From Virgibacillus doumboii (lineage in GTDB: Bacteria; Bacillota; Bacilli; Bacillales; Amphibacillaceae), in the NCBI RefSeq assembly GCF_902806455.1, contig NZ_CADCWQ010000001.1, positions 1-64,000 of the forward strand: 64,000 bases of DNA, in the 5' to 3' direction. The position numbers and the translations under genes are program-made. This document shows, piece by piece, positions 1-9,442 of the stretch; position 1 is the first letter of the stretch, and each line of letters begins with the position of its first letter. The notes beneath the pieces were generated by a model. That model was not told the origin of the DNA, ran no database searches, and saw only the letters and a program-made list of their open reading frames with translations.

Positions 1-206
1 GATGGACATCTGTGTATGTGAATACTGGGAAATATGATTATTCTCGTAAATTTGGAGCAGCTTCAGGTATTTCTATAGATTTACGATATCCCCCTGGATC
101 TACACTCTCTCCGTCTACAGCAGCGTCAGATGTGTATAAAATACAGGTTGTAAACGCTTACTTTTTAGAATATAATGAACTAAATCGATTTAGTAAACCG
201 AATTAG
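1..206 (+). CDS. C-terminal end of an unidentified protein (cut by window edge)
   Basis: The frame is open from the first bases of the window and ends in TAG at 204-206. A GTG at 12 is available, but nothing shows that translation starts there, so I read this as the tail of a gene that begins before the window. The roughly 67 visible residues are polar and rich in Ser, Tyr and Asn, with no membrane segment or motif I recognise. It ends 17 bp before the KdgR-like gene and has the same orientation. Function unknown. Confidence 0.45.
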   Translation, partial: WTSVYVNTGKYDYSRKFGAASGISIDLRYPPGSTLSPSTAASDVYKIQVVNAYFLEYNELNRFSKPN

Positions 207-223
207 CTGAAAGGATAGACAAA

Positions 224-1228
224 GTGAAAAAAGCAACCATAGCAGATGTAGCAAATAAAGCAAAAGTTTCAAAAAGCACAGTTTCCCAATATCTCAACAA
301 ACGATACGAATATATGGGAGACGGAACAAGAAGGAGAGTTGAGGAGGCGATTTATGAACTAGATTACAAAGCAAATTTTGTTGCAAGAAGCCTAAAGCAA
401 AAACGTACCTTTACAATTGGTGTGATTGTTGCCAATATTTTGCATACCTTTTCGACACAAGTAATTCGGGCCATTGAGGATGTCTGTAATGAACAAAATA
501 TACATGTCATTGTTTGTAACGCTGACGATGAACCTGAAAAAGAAAAAAAATACGTTGAAATGCTAAGGGCTAAGCAGACTGATGGATTGATTGTCTTTCC
601 TACCGGTGGTAACAAGGATTTGTATAGAGAAATGGTAGATGAAAGATATCCACTTATTTTTTTTGACCGCCATGTTGAAGGGCTAGGGATAGACACAATT
701 CTTCTTGATAACGAAGAAGCTGCAAGTCTAGCTGTTACTCATTTAATTGAAAATGGCCATCGACATATCGGAATGATCACAACATCTTTGATACGGAACA
801 TAACCCCAAGGGTTGAAAGAATTAAAGGTTACAAAAAAGCATTGAGATCTTATGGGATTGAACCTGTGAAGCAGTTTGTGAAGGGGCTTGATGTTCATGA
901 AATTGAGGCCGGTATTGTAGAAATGTTATCTTTAAAAAAACCACCTACTGCACTATTTGCCGGAAACGATTTAACATTAATGGAAATTCTTAATTTTGTT
1001 AAAAAACATAAAGTTAAGATTCCAGAAAGTTTTGCGTTAATAAGTGTTGATGATGTTTCATTCGCTAATATATATAATCCCCCTATAACAACAATTTCAC
1101 AACCGGCAGAAGAAATGGGTAAAAAGGCTGCTGAGATACTGCTCGAAAAAATTAAGAATAAAGAGCATGTAACAAATGGTCAAATATATCGATTTAGCCC
1201 AACTTTGATAAGACGACACTCTTGTTAA
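224..1228 (+). CDS. kdgR: LacI-family transcriptional regulator, KdgR-like
   Basis: A 334-residue LacI/GalR repressor that starts with GTG behind an AAAGGA site. The N-terminal helix-turn-helix (TIADVANKAKVSKSTVSQYL, about residues 5-24) and the hinge (NFVARSLKQKRTFTIGVIV) closely match what I remember of B. subtilis KdgR. A periplasmic-binding-like effector domain fills about residues 60-330. KdgR represses genes for 2-keto-3-deoxygluconate use. In B. subtilis it heads an operon with kdgK and kdgA; here those genes lie about 11.6 kb downstream, with a D-amino-acid module and a sugar-acid module in between. Effector and operators were not identified. Confidence 0.85.
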   Translation: MKKATIADVANKAKVSKSTVSQYLNKRYEYMGDGTRRRVEEAIYELDYKANFVARSLKQKRTFTIGVIVANILHTFSTQVIRAIEDVCNEQNIHVIVCNADDEPEKEKKYVEMLRAKQTDGLIVFPTGGNKDLYREMVDERYPLIFFDRHVEGLGIDTILLDNEEAASLAVTHLIENGHRHIGMITTSLIRNITPRVERIKGYKKALRSYGIEPVKQFVKGLDVHEIEAGIVEMLSLKKPPTALFAGNDLTLMEILNFVKKHKVKIPESFALISVDDVSFANIYNPPITTISQPAEEMGKKAAEILLEKIKNKEHVTNGQIYRFSPTLIRRHSC

Positions 1229-1675
1229 GTATATAAGATGAAAAATTTATTTAATTAGTATTATGAGGATTACAAAAACTGTACTGTTTTGAGGAACTTG
1301 AATACCGTGTCTATTATTCTAAAGAATATTCTTAAATAATATCTGTACTTTTAGCTTTTTGGCAGCACGTTTACGCCAAAATTGACAAAAACTGTTTTCA
1401 TCTAAAGTGTCATAAAGATGTTTGGGTATAAAAATCCGTTAATGTATTCAGGAAGGAATGAGCAATTGTCAAATGTACTTACCCGTGACTCCAACTGCAA
1501 GACTTCTTTATAGCCAAGCCTAAAGGAGCTTGTATCTTTCTGAAAAATGAAACAAGATAAAAAACCTGACACCAAAACCCGTACTACATTATTTTTATAA
1601 AATTTTTCTTTAAATAAAAGTGTATGTTTTTTTCGAGAGGATTTGGCTAGTTATATTAGATTGGGGATATTATAC
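1229..1675. other. Intergenic region, no gene seen
   Basis: About 450 bp of AT-rich DNA between the KdgR-like gene and the next coding region. I found no convincing reading frame, RNA gene or strong terminator. It presumably carries the promoter for the following gene, but no clear -35/-10 pair or operator could be picked out. Confidence 0.5.
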
Positions 1676-2773
1676 ATGAAAATAAATGATATAGATTTGT
1701 TGACAGATACTCCATTTGTCTCTTTGGATTTAGAGATTATGGATAGAAATATTAATTGGTTGCAAGATTTGGCAAATGAGTCAAATGTTAAAATCCGTCC
1801 ACATACTAAAACTCATAAAAGCCCCTATATAGCTCATCAACAGCTCAAGGCTGGTGCGAATGGTATTACTACCGCTAAATTAGGTGAAGCTGAGATAATG
1901 TCAAATGCGGGGATAGATGAAATTTTAATCGCATTTCCCTTAATAGGGCGAAAAAAACTAGAAAGATTCAGTGATTTATTAAAAAGAGCAAATTTGACTG
2001 TTGCTTTGGATGATATAAAAGTAGCTCAGGGATTAAATGAAGTGGGTGAGATCCATAAGAAAAAAATACCTGTATATATTGATGTGGATACTGGGTTGAA
2101 TCGTATGGGTAAATCTTCGGAAGAAAGTGTTAAATCAATACTCGAAATATCGACATTACCTTATATAGAAATAAAGGGTTTAATGAGCCACACAGGTCAT
2201 GCTTATGCGGAAAAAGATGAAGAGGGAATAAGAAAGGTTGCTATAAATGATGCAACTATATTACAAAATACAAAACTATCATTGGAAAAGGAAGGATTGT
2301 ATATACAAGAAATTAGTGTTGGAGCAACAGCAACAGCACGATTTATAAAGGAAATTCCATTTATAACTGAGGTGCGAGCAGGGATGTACGTTTTTAATGA
2401 TCGAATGGTTATGGGGACGGGAGGAGCAAATGAAGAAAGCTGTGCTATTACTGTTTTTGCGACTATCGTTTCTCATCCCGACAGTGGGCGTTTTATTATA
2501 GATGCGGGTAGTAAAACACTTGCACAAGATTCATATAAAGGTGGAGGTCATGGGTATATAAAAAATCATGAAAATTTAGTTATTAAAAGTCTTTCGGAAG
2601 AACATGGAATTATTGAAATACAAGGTAAGACAAATTTAGGGATAGGGGATGTTATAGAAATTATTCCTAATCATGTTTGTCCTGTGGTTAATTTAGCGGA
2701 TCAAATTTTAGGTTTCAGAAATGGCGAATTAGAACGTATTATTCCTATTAAAGGGCGAGGAAAAAATAAATGA
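1676..2773 (+). CDS. D-threonine aldolase / D-serine dehydratase-like PLP enzyme
   Basis: A fold-type III PLP enzyme (alanine racemase-like barrel) of about 365 residues. The PLP-lysine motif KIRPHTKTHKSP follows the N terminus, as in D-threonine aldolase and eukaryotic-type D-serine dehydratase. The C-terminal metal-binding pattern of that family is visible as GGGHGYI and PNHVCPVVN (a His and a Cys). These enzymes cleave D-threonine or D-allo-threonine to glycine and acetaldehyde, or dehydrate D-serine. I chose the ATG at 1676 because the protein then begins where the family does; an in-frame TTG at 1643 would add 11 residues but sits only 2-3 bases from its purine tract. It lies upstream of a TRAP transporter and a D-amino acid aminotransferase. 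The exact substrate is inference. Confidence 0.8.
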   Translation: MKINDIDLLTDTPFVSLDLEIMDRNINWLQDLANESNVKIRPHTKTHKSPYIAHQQLKAGANGITTAKLGEAEIMSNAGIDEILIAFPLIGRKKLERFSDLLKRANLTVALDDIKVAQGLNEVGEIHKKKIPVYIDVDTGLNRMGKSSEESVKSILEISTLPYIEIKGLMSHTGHAYAEKDEEGIRKVAINDATILQNTKLSLEKEGLYIQEISVGATATARFIKEIPFITEVRAGMYVFNDRMVMGTGGANEESCAITVFATIVSHPDSGRFIIDAGSKTLAQDSYKGGGHGYIKNHENLVIKSLSEEHGIIEIQGKTNLGIGDVIEIIPNHVCPVVNLADQILGFRNGELERIIPIKGRGKNK

Positions 2774-3019
2774 ACACTTTTTAAAACGAACCTTGGATAT
2801 TGGACGTAAATTAAATAGATTAAAAAGAAAGATCAATATTTTGAATAAAACAGCCCAGCTGTTTTAGAAATTAAGCGAGGAGACTACTAGTGGGAGGTGA
2901 AAATAAATATAGTAATAGTAGCAGTTTATTTTTTTTAATAAGGGGGTCCGTCGCTGTTTTACAATATTTTGGTTTATCTTGGAATTTAAATTAATTTAAC
3001 CTAATTTGGAGGGTTATTA

Positions 3020-4054
3020 ATGAAAAAAGCTATTAGTGGTTTAGTGTTAACAATTATTGCGATTTTACTAGTCGCGTGTGGGAGTAGTGATGCAGAAGGC
3101 GACAATGCAGGAAGTAATGATGGAGACAAAACAATTAGAGCAGGCATTGGGCTAAATGAAAACCACCCACAGTATAAGGGGTTAGAACGATTTAAAGAAA
3201 TAGTTGAAGAAAAAACTGATGGAGCAATCCAAGTTAAACTATATCCAAGTGAGCAACTTGGTAGTGATCGTGAAATGATTCAAGCAGTTCAGAATGGAAA
3301 CCAGGAAGTTACTATACCTTCAACTGCAACCGTAGCAAACTTTGTTCCTGAGTTTAATGTATTGAATTTCCCATTTTTATTTCCTGACAAAGAAACTGCT
3401 GATGCAGTATTAGATGGGGAAACAGGAGAAAAGTTATTGAAAATGCTTGAAGCTAAAGGTATGGTCGGTCTGGGGTTTTGGGAGGAAGGATTTTATAATG
3501 TCACAAATAATGTTCGTCCGATAGAAACTGTTGAAGATTTTGAAGGTATAAAGTTACGTACCATGGAGAATGAATTGTTGTTAGATGTATATAGTGAACT
3601 AGGTACAAATCCAACACCTATGGCATTCGGTGAGGTATATACTGCATTACAACAGGGTACTGTTGATGGCCAAACCAATCCTTTATCACAAGCATACACC
3701 TCTAAGTTTTATGAGGTACAAGAGTATTTATCCGCTACTCATGAGTACTATGGGGTTTGGCCATTTATAATTAATAAAGACTTCTTTGATAGTTTGACGA
3801 ATGAACAACAAAACATTATAAGGGAAGCAGAAAAAGAAGCAAGAAAGCATCAAAGAGAGTTGAACAGGACACAGAACGAAGATTTTCTAAAAAATTTAAA
3901 AGAAGAAGGTATAAAGTATAATGAAGTCACGCCAGAAGCAAGAGAAGAAATGAGAAAGAAAATTCAACCACTATTAGACGATGCCGCAAAAGATATTCCA
4001 GGAGATATTGCAGAGGAATTTTTTGATTCAGTGGAAAAGGCTAAACAAAATTGA
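3020..4054 (+). CDS. dctP: TRAP transporter substrate-binding lipoprotein (DctP family)
   Basis: A 344-residue extracytoplasmic solute receptor. The signal peptide ends in a lipobox (LLVAC, lipid Cys at 20), followed by a Ser/Asp/Gly-rich linker and a DctP domain with the typical stretches ENHPQYKGLERFKE, KLYPSEQLG, GIKLRTMEN and VDGQTNPL. The Arg in KLRTMEN is the usual carboxylate-binding residue, so the ligand is expected to be an acid. The start is an ATG behind TTGGAGGGTT. It is followed by the DctQ and DctM genes and separated from them by a long palindrome. Its position between two D-amino-acid enzymes suggests an amino or keto acid ligand, which is inference. Confidence 0.88.
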   Translation: MKKAISGLVLTIIAILLVACGSSDAEGDNAGSNDGDKTIRAGIGLNENHPQYKGLERFKEIVEEKTDGAIQVKLYPSEQLGSDREMIQAVQNGNQEVTIPSTATVANFVPEFNVLNFPFLFPDKETADAVLDGETGEKLLKMLEAKGMVGLGFWEEGFYNVTNNVRPIETVEDFEGIKLRTMENELLLDVYSELGTNPTPMAFGEVYTALQQGTVDGQTNPLSQAYTSKFYEVQEYLSATHEYYGVWPFIINKDFFDSLTNEQQNIIREAEKEARKHQRELNRTQNEDFLKNLKEEGIKYNEVTPEAREEMRKKIQPLLDDAAKDIPGDIAEEFFDSVEKAKQN

Positions 4055-4058
4055 TTTG

Positions 4059-4100
4059 TTTTATTGATGACTAGAGTTATAACTCTAGTCATCAATAAAA
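4059..4100. terminator. Perfect 42-bp palindrome between dctP and dctQ
   Basis: The sequence starting four bases after the dctP stop is a gapless inverted repeat. The arm TTATTGATGACTAGAGTTA is followed directly by its exact complement, and two further T-A pairs extend it. In RNA it would form a very stable stem followed by A-rich, not T-rich, sequence. It is therefore more likely a processing or stabilising element, or a partial terminator that keeps binding-protein mRNA above permease mRNA, than a classical terminator. It could also serve as a DNA operator. Confidence 0.75.
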
Positions 4101-4122
4101 AATAATTAGGAAGGAACTCAAA

Positions 4123-4611
4123 ATGAAGCTTTTAAAATTTTTGAACGAGCATATTGAAGAGGTAATTTTAGTCATATTGTTATCAATTATGGTTGTTTCA
4201 ACTTTTTCACAGATAATTATGCGCCAGATATTTAATAATTCACTATCATGGTCATCGGAATTGTCTAGGTATGCATTTATATGGTTAGTATTTATTGGTG
4301 TAAGTTATGCAACGAAAAAACAAAAACATCTTAATATAGATGTAATGGTAGGAAACCTAAGTGGTCGAAAAAAAGATTTAATTTCAATCATTAGTAACAC
4401 TATTTTTATTGTTTTTTGCATTATTGTAATATTTTACGGAGGTAATAGTACGATAGAGATTTTTAATTCATCACAAGTCAGTCCTGCTATGCAAATACCA
4501 CAAGGAATAGTCTATTTAGCACTTCCGGTGGGGTTTGGTTTAACATTAATTCGATTAGTTCAAAACATAATAAGTGACTTCAATTCACTTCAAGAATCAA
4601 AGTTGAATTGA
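4123..4611 (+). CDS. dctQ: TRAP transporter small permease (DctQ family)
   Basis: A 162-residue membrane protein with four predicted hydrophobic segments and the DctQ-family signature region NNSLSWSSELSRYAFIWLVFIG followed by GVSYATKKQKHLNID. DctQ joins the large permease DctM to form the sodium-coupled carrier fed by the DctP receptor. Length and topology are usual for the family. The ATG follows AAGGAACTC at good spacing. It is the second gene of the dctPQM set, 42 bp before dctM. Confidence 0.88.
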   Translation: MKLLKFLNEHIEEVILVILLSIMVVSTFSQIIMRQIFNNSLSWSSELSRYAFIWLVFIGVSYATKKQKHLNIDVMVGNLSGRKKDLISIISNTIFIVFCIIVIFYGGNSTIEIFNSSQVSPAMQIPQGIVYLALPVGFGLTLIRLVQNIISDFNSLQESKLN

Positions 4612-4653
4612 AAATCAAGGTAGCCTTTTAAATTGTGAGGGGTGTAATCATTT

Positions 4654-5934
4654 ATGTTCTATTTAAGCCTGTTTGGTTCTTTTGGTCTTTTATTATTAAT
4701 AGGAGTTCCAATTGCTATTTCATTAGGTTTAGCCAGTATTTTTTCTATTCTTATTACCGGAGACACTACGATAAGTTTTTTAACGGTAAACTTTGTTAAC
4801 TCTATAGATTCTTTCCCAATTTTAGCGGTTCCATTTTTCATATTTGCTGGTGAAATTATGGCGCAAGGGGGTTTATCGAAAAGATTGTTTGGTTTAGCCG
4901 ACTCAATTGTTGGTAATAAAACTGGCGGGTTAGCTATTGCTGCGGTTATTAGTTGTATGTTTTTTGGATCAATTTCGGGATCAAGTCCTGCAACTGTTGC
5001 GGCGATGGGAACAATTATGATTCCGGCAATGGTACAAAGAGGTTATAACAAAACATTTGCGACTGCGACTATTGCAGCAGCAGGCTCACTAGGAGTTATT
5101 ATTCCCCCTAGTATTGATATGATTATGTTTGGTGTTACGAGCAACACTTCTATAGGAAATATGTTCTTGGGAGGTATTTTACCTGGTATTTTACTTGGGA
5201 CGTGCCTGATGATATGGGCTTACATATACAGCAAAAAAAATGGGTATACAGGAACAGATGAAAAGACTTCGATAAAGAGAATTTTAACAGAATTAAATAA
5301 TTGCAAATGGGCGTTACTGATTCCAGTTGTCATACTGGGAGGAATTTATAGTGGTATATTTACTCCAACAGAATCAGCTGTGGTTGCCGTAGTTATTGCG
5401 CTGGTGTCAAGTTTCTTTATTTATCGTGAAATGGGACTCCGTGATATTCCAAAGCTAATGGCAAGTTCATCAGCAACTATCGCAACAATACTCATAATCT
5501 TAAGTGCAGCTACAGGTTTTGCAAAACTATTAACCATAAAACAGGCCCCTCAACAAATGGCTGACTTTCTTTTGTCAGTTACTGAAAGTCCTATAGTTAT
5601 TATTATATTGATAAATTTAATGCTACTAGCTGTCGGGACATTCATGGACTCTGTTCCATCAATAATTATACTAACTCCAATTTTATTTCCAATAGCAACT
5701 AACTTAGGATTCGAGCCTGTTCACTTTGGGGTTATGATGATTGTGAACTTATCTGTTGGATTTATTACGCCTCCAGTTGGAGTTAATTTGTTTGTGGCCT
5801 CTGGGATTTCTCAACTGTCCGTTACACAAATCGCTAAATCTATAGTACCGTATTTTTTAGCTATGGTTTTTTCATTATTTATTGTTATGATTTGGCCAGA
5901 ACTATCACTGTTTTTAGTAAATCTAACACAATAG
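4654..5934 (+). CDS. dctM: TRAP transporter large permease (DctM family)
   Basis: A 426-residue integral membrane protein with about twelve hydrophobic segments and the conserved DctM stretches FFGSISGSSPATVAAMG, IPPSIDMIMFG and GFITPPVGVNLF. It is the transport subunit of a TRAP carrier that imports an organic or amino acid with sodium. The start is an ATG behind GTGAGGGGTG. The gene ends 25 bp before the aminotransferase gene, so both are probably on one mRNA. Full length and intact. Confidence 0.9.
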   Translation: MFYLSLFGSFGLLLLIGVPIAISLGLASIFSILITGDTTISFLTVNFVNSIDSFPILAVPFFIFAGEIMAQGGLSKRLFGLADSIVGNKTGGLAIAAVISCMFFGSISGSSPATVAAMGTIMIPAMVQRGYNKTFATATIAAAGSLGVIIPPSIDMIMFGVTSNTSIGNMFLGGILPGILLGTCLMIWAYIYSKKNGYTGTDEKTSIKRILTELNNCKWALLIPVVILGGIYSGIFTPTESAVVAVVIALVSSFFIYREMGLRDIPKLMASSSATIATILIILSAATGFAKLLTIKQAPQQMADFLLSVTESPIVIIILINLMLLAVGTFMDSVPSIIILTPILFPIATNLGFEPVHFGVMMIVNLSVGFITPPVGVNLFVASGISQLSVTQIAKSIVPYFLAMVFSLFIVMIWPELSLFLVNLTQ

Positions 5935-5959
5935 AAATTATTCACGGGAGTGTTCTATC

Positions 5960-6796
5960 ATGAATTATATTTTGTATGATAAAAATTTTATTACAATTGA
6001 GGATTTAAAAATCGATATGGAAGACAGAGGTTATCAATTTGGTGATGGAATTTATGAGGTCATTGGTGTATATAATGGAAAGACTTTTAAAATGATTGAA
6101 CACCTAAATCGTCTTGAAAGAAGTGCAAAAGAGTTGCAGATAGATTTCCCGCACGACTTTAGATTTTTAAAAGAAAGTCTGGAAAAACTCCAGTCTCTAA
6201 ATGGTTTGCAAAACGGGATGATATATCTTCAGATTACCCGAGGTGCAGCCTCGCGAGTTCATCATTTTCCAGGGAGTGATGTCCCCCCTGTTTTAATCGC
6301 TTATACAAGGGAGATGAACGATAATAGCTTTATTCAAAAAAAAGGTGTCGAATGTATAACAACAGAGGATTTAAGATGGCTTAGATGCGATATTAAGAGC
6401 CTAAACCTTTTAGGAAATGTACTAGCAAAACAAAAAGCAGTTGAGAACAATTCCTTTGAGGCCATATTATGTAGAAATGAAATTGTTACTGAAGGGTCTG
6501 CTACAAACGTATTCATAGTTAAGAATGGTGTACTGTATACCCATCCCGCAAATAATTATATTTTAAACGGAATTACAAGAAGTACGGTTATTGAACAATG
6601 TAGAAAGATGAATTATAAAGTAGAAGAGAAACCTTTTAAGACACAAGATTTACTCGACGCAGACGAAGCATTTTTAACAGGGACGCTGATTGATGTTGTA
6701 CCGGTTAGGAAGATAAACGATTATAATATAGGTTCAGGAGTACCGGGGTCGATAACAATTGGCATACAACAAATATTTAATACTTTGATAAATTGA
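5960..6796 (+). CDS. dat: D-amino acid aminotransferase (class IV PLP enzyme)
   Basis: A 278-residue fold-type IV aminotransferase. The catalytic lysine lies in CDIKSLNLLGNVLAKQ and the phosphate-binding region in EGSATNVFIVKNG with NGITRSTVIE; the N terminus reads MEDRGYQFGDGIYEV. These match D-alanine/D-amino acid aminotransferases more closely than branched-chain enzymes. It interconverts D-amino acids and 2-keto acids, using D-Glu or D-Ala with 2-oxoglutarate or pyruvate. The ATG follows a GGGAG site. It is the last gene of the TRAP/D-amino-acid set and supports a D-amino acid as the transported compound, which is inference. Confidence 0.87.
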   Translation: MNYILYDKNFITIEDLKIDMEDRGYQFGDGIYEVIGVYNGKTFKMIEHLNRLERSAKELQIDFPHDFRFLKESLEKLQSLNGLQNGMIYLQITRGAASRVHHFPGSDVPPVLIAYTREMNDNSFIQKKGVECITTEDLRWLRCDIKSLNLLGNVLAKQKAVENNSFEAILCRNEIVTEGSATNVFIVKNGVLYTHPANNYILNGITRSTVIEQCRKMNYKVEEKPFKTQDLLDADEAFLTGTLIDVVPVRKINDYNIGSGVPGSITIGIQQIFNTLIN

Positions 6797-6846
6797 TATT
6801 CTAATTTTAAGGGGGAATTTATCTGTAGAAAGTGGTTACGTCAAAT

Positions 6847-6864
6847 ATAATAAATATTTATTAT
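6847..6864. promoter_or_regulatory. AT-only 18-bp palindrome upstream of the FAH-family gene
   Basis: ATAATAAAT is followed directly by its exact reverse complement, about 100 bp before the FAH-family gene. It could be an operator for that operon, but AT-only palindromes arise easily by chance in DNA of this composition. Confidence 0.25.
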
Positions 6865-6961
6865 CATTTAAATAGATTAAACTTTGTCAAACACGCTTGT
6901 TAGTATGCAGAATGTTTAACATTAAGATGTAATTCATATTTTGATTATAAGGAGTGATTAC

Positions 6962-7858
6962 TTGAAAATTATTCGTTTTTTGGATGAAAATCATACCTTG
7001 CAATTGGCAGCTGTGAATAATGAAGATCAAGTTTATGTGTTACCGTTTAAACATTTTACAGATGTCATTCATACGGCAAATCTAAAGAATTCTACACCTG
7101 TGCACTTGATTCAAGAAGTGATTTATCAATCATTGCCTTTGGAGTCAGCTTTAAAGGATCTTACATTACTAACTCCAATTGATGCCCCCGAAGTATGGGC
7201 GGCGGGGGTTACTTATGAAAAAAGCAGAGATGAAAGGAATTATGAGGCTACTGGAGGGAAATTAAACGCATCAACCTTTTATGACAAAGTATACAATGCT
7301 GAAAGGCCGGAACTTTTCATGAAGTCTACTCGGGATCGAACCGTTGGTCCTGACCAAGATGTTTATTTAAGGGGTGATTCAAACTGGCAAATTCCTGAAC
7401 CTGAGTTAGGCTTAGTTCTAGATTATCAGGGTGATATTTTGGGCTATACTATTGGCAACGATATGAGCTGTCGTGATATTGAAGGGGACAATCCCCTGTA
7501 TTTGCCACAGGCAAAAATTTGGAAAAGTTCATGTTCAATTGGTCCATCTATCCGTTTGGTGGAAACGGTTGAAGATCCCTATAAACTCCAAATTACCTGT
7601 CGTATTTTTCGCAATGAAGAGAAAGTATTTGAATCTTCTGCAAGTACCAGCCAATTAAAAAGAAAACTCACAGAACTTACCTCCTACCTTGTAAGGGACA
7701 ATATTGTGTTTGACGGCACTGTTCTTTTGACGGGAAGTTGCATAGTCCCACCACACAATTTCACTTTAACAGATGGTGATCGTATTGAAATTGAAATCCC
7801 CGAAATCGGTATTTTAAACAACCTAGCGAAAGCCCAAATAAAAGAATCAAACTATTAA
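6962..7858 (+). CDS. Fumarylacetoacetate hydrolase-family protein
   Basis: About 298 residues of the FAH superfamily. The C-terminal catalytic domain shows the acidic metal site (EPELGLVLD), the stretch [21 protein letters not shown] and the late [16 protein letters not shown] region. Relatives cleave 2,4-diketo-3-deoxy acids, or dehydrate 2-keto-3-deoxy sugar acids in non-phosphorylative sugar oxidation. I place the start at the TTG at 6962 because AAGGAG lies 7 bases upstream; an in-frame TTG at 6941 has no such site. The following gene is an aldehyde dehydrogenase and a broken paralogue lies after it. Which sugar acid is used cannot be read from the sequence. Confidence 0.78.
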   Translation: MKIIRFLDENHTLQLAAVNNEDQVYVLPFKHFTDVIHTANLKNSTPVHLIQEVIYQSLPLESALKDLTLLTPIDAPEVWAAGVTYEKSRDERNYEATGGKLNASTFYDKVYNAERPELFMKSTRDRTVGPDQDVYLRGDSNWQIPEPELGLVLDYQGDILGYTIGNDMSCRDIEGDNPLYLPQAKIWKSSCSIGPSIRLVETVEDPYKLQITCRIFRNEEKVFESSASTSQLKRKLTELTSYLVRDNIVFDGTVLLTGSCIVPPHNFTLTDGDRIEIEIPEIGILNNLAKAQIKESNY

Positions 7859-7881
7859 ATCCGAGATTACTAAGAAAGGAA

Positions 7882-9360
7882 ATGGTGAGTAAGATGACTA
7901 TCCAGAAATCTGTAAAAACGTATAAAAATTACATTAAAGGCGAGTGGATAGACACACTTGCTGATAAAGTACAGGTGAGTCTCAACCCGGCAAATACCAA
8001 AGAAATAATTGGATATGTTCAGGATTCTTCCAAAAAGGATATTGATCAGGCAGTAGAAGCTGCGAAAAAGGCATGTAAACCCTGGAGTAAGTTTACAGGA
8101 GCAGAAAGAGGTAGCTTTCTTTATAAAACCGCGGACATCATGGAAAGTCGTTTGGATGAAATTGCGGAAACAATGACACGGGAAATGGGAAAAACTTTCC
8201 TTGAGTCGAAAGGGGAAACTGCTAGAGGAGTAGCCATTTTACGATATTTCGCTGGTGAAGGAATGAGAAAGGTAGGTGATGTTATACCTGCTACTAACAA
8301 CAAAGCCCTCATGTATACAAAAAGGGTTCCACTAGGAGTAGTAGGTGTTATTACACCCTGGAACTTTCCAGTTGCCATTCCACTGTGGAAAATAGCACCC
8401 GCGCTGGTATATGGAAATACAGTTGTCATGAAACCTGCCGGCGATGCTGCTGTTACAGCAGCGAAAATTATTGAATGTATGGAATTAGCAGAATTACCTA
8501 CAGGTGTTATAAATTTTATTACCGGACAGGGGTCAGTTGTAGGAAATCGATTGATTCACCATCCAGATGTAAACGGCGTTACTTTTACAGGGTCCAATCT
8601 GGTTGGAAAGCAGGTTGCTGAAGGAGCAGTTGCCAGAGGAGCTAAATATCAATTGGAAATGGGGGGGAAGAATCCAATCATCATTGCTGATGATGCAGAT
8701 CTTGATGATGCAGTTGAAGCAACAATAAGCGGGGGGCTTCGTTCTACAGGGCAGAAATGCACAGCGACTAGTCGAGTGATTATTCAAAAAGGAATATATG
8801 ACCAATTTAAAGAAAGATTGCTAAGAAGGACAAAAGAACTGGTCATTGGTGATGGGATGAAAGAAAATACGTGGATGGGCCCAAGTGTTAATGAGGGACA
8901 ATTAAATACGGTTCTTTCCTATATTGACAAAGGAAAAGCCGAAGGAGCCAATCTCCTTTTAGGAGGAAATCGTCCCAAGGATCCTGACTTGCAAAATGGG
9001 CTTTTTATTGAGCCGACAATATTTGATCATGTTGAATCACAAATGACTATTGCACAAGAAGAAATCTTTGGTCCAGTTTTATCTCTGATTAAAGTGGATT
9101 CAATTGAGAAAGCATTGGAACTTGCAAACGATATTTCATTTGGACTGAGTGCATCCATCTTCACAAAAAATATTGATAATGCATTTCAGTTTATTGATGA
9201 AATCGATGCCGGATTAGTTCGTGTCAATTTTGAAACCGCCGGCGTAGAGTTGCAAGCACCATTTGGTGGTATGAAGGATTCTAGCTTTGGATCCAGAGAA
9301 CAAGGTGAAGCAGCTAAAGAATTTTTCACTGAGATTAAGACAATTTTTGTAAAACCGTAG
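7882..9360 (+). CDS. Aldehyde dehydrogenase, 2,5-dioxovalerate dehydrogenase-like
   Basis: A roughly 490-residue NAD(P)-dependent aldehyde dehydrogenase with the catalytic Glu in LEMGGKNP and the nucleophilic Cys in [11 protein letters not shown]. The N terminus [10 protein letters not shown] and overall sequence resemble alpha-ketoglutarate-semialdehyde dehydrogenases such as B. subtilis GucD. It would oxidise the semialdehyde produced from a sugar acid, consistent with the FAH-family gene 23 bp upstream. The start is uncertain between ATG 7882, GTG 7885 and ATG 7894, because purine-rich sequence overlaps them. The protein is full length and intact. Confidence 0.82.
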   Translation: MVSKMTIQKSVKTYKNYIKGEWIDTLADKVQVSLNPANTKEIIGYVQDSSKKDIDQAVEAAKKACKPWSKFTGAERGSFLYKTADIMESRLDEIAETMTREMGKTFLESKGETARGVAILRYFAGEGMRKVGDVIPATNNKALMYTKRVPLGVVGVITPWNFPVAIPLWKIAPALVYGNTVVMKPAGDAAVTAAKIIECMELAELPTGVINFITGQGSVVGNRLIHHPDVNGVTFTGSNLVGKQVAEGAVARGAKYQLEMGGKNPIIIADDADLDDAVEATISGGLRSTGQKCTATSRVIIQKGIYDQFKERLLRRTKELVIGDGMKENTWMGPSVNEGQLNTVLSYIDKGKAEGANLLLGGNRPKDPDLQNGLFIEPTIFDHVESQMTIAQEEIFGPVLSLIKVDSIEKALELANDISFGLSASIFTKNIDNAFQFIDEIDAGLVRVNFETAGVELQAPFGGMKDSSFGSREQGEAAKEFFTEIKTIFVKP

Positions 9361-9442
9361 ATTTACAAGGTGTGTTGAAGGATGAAACGCCCATTACATT
9401 TGGTGGTTTAATTTGATTTGATCAACAAAGGGGGGGATACAG

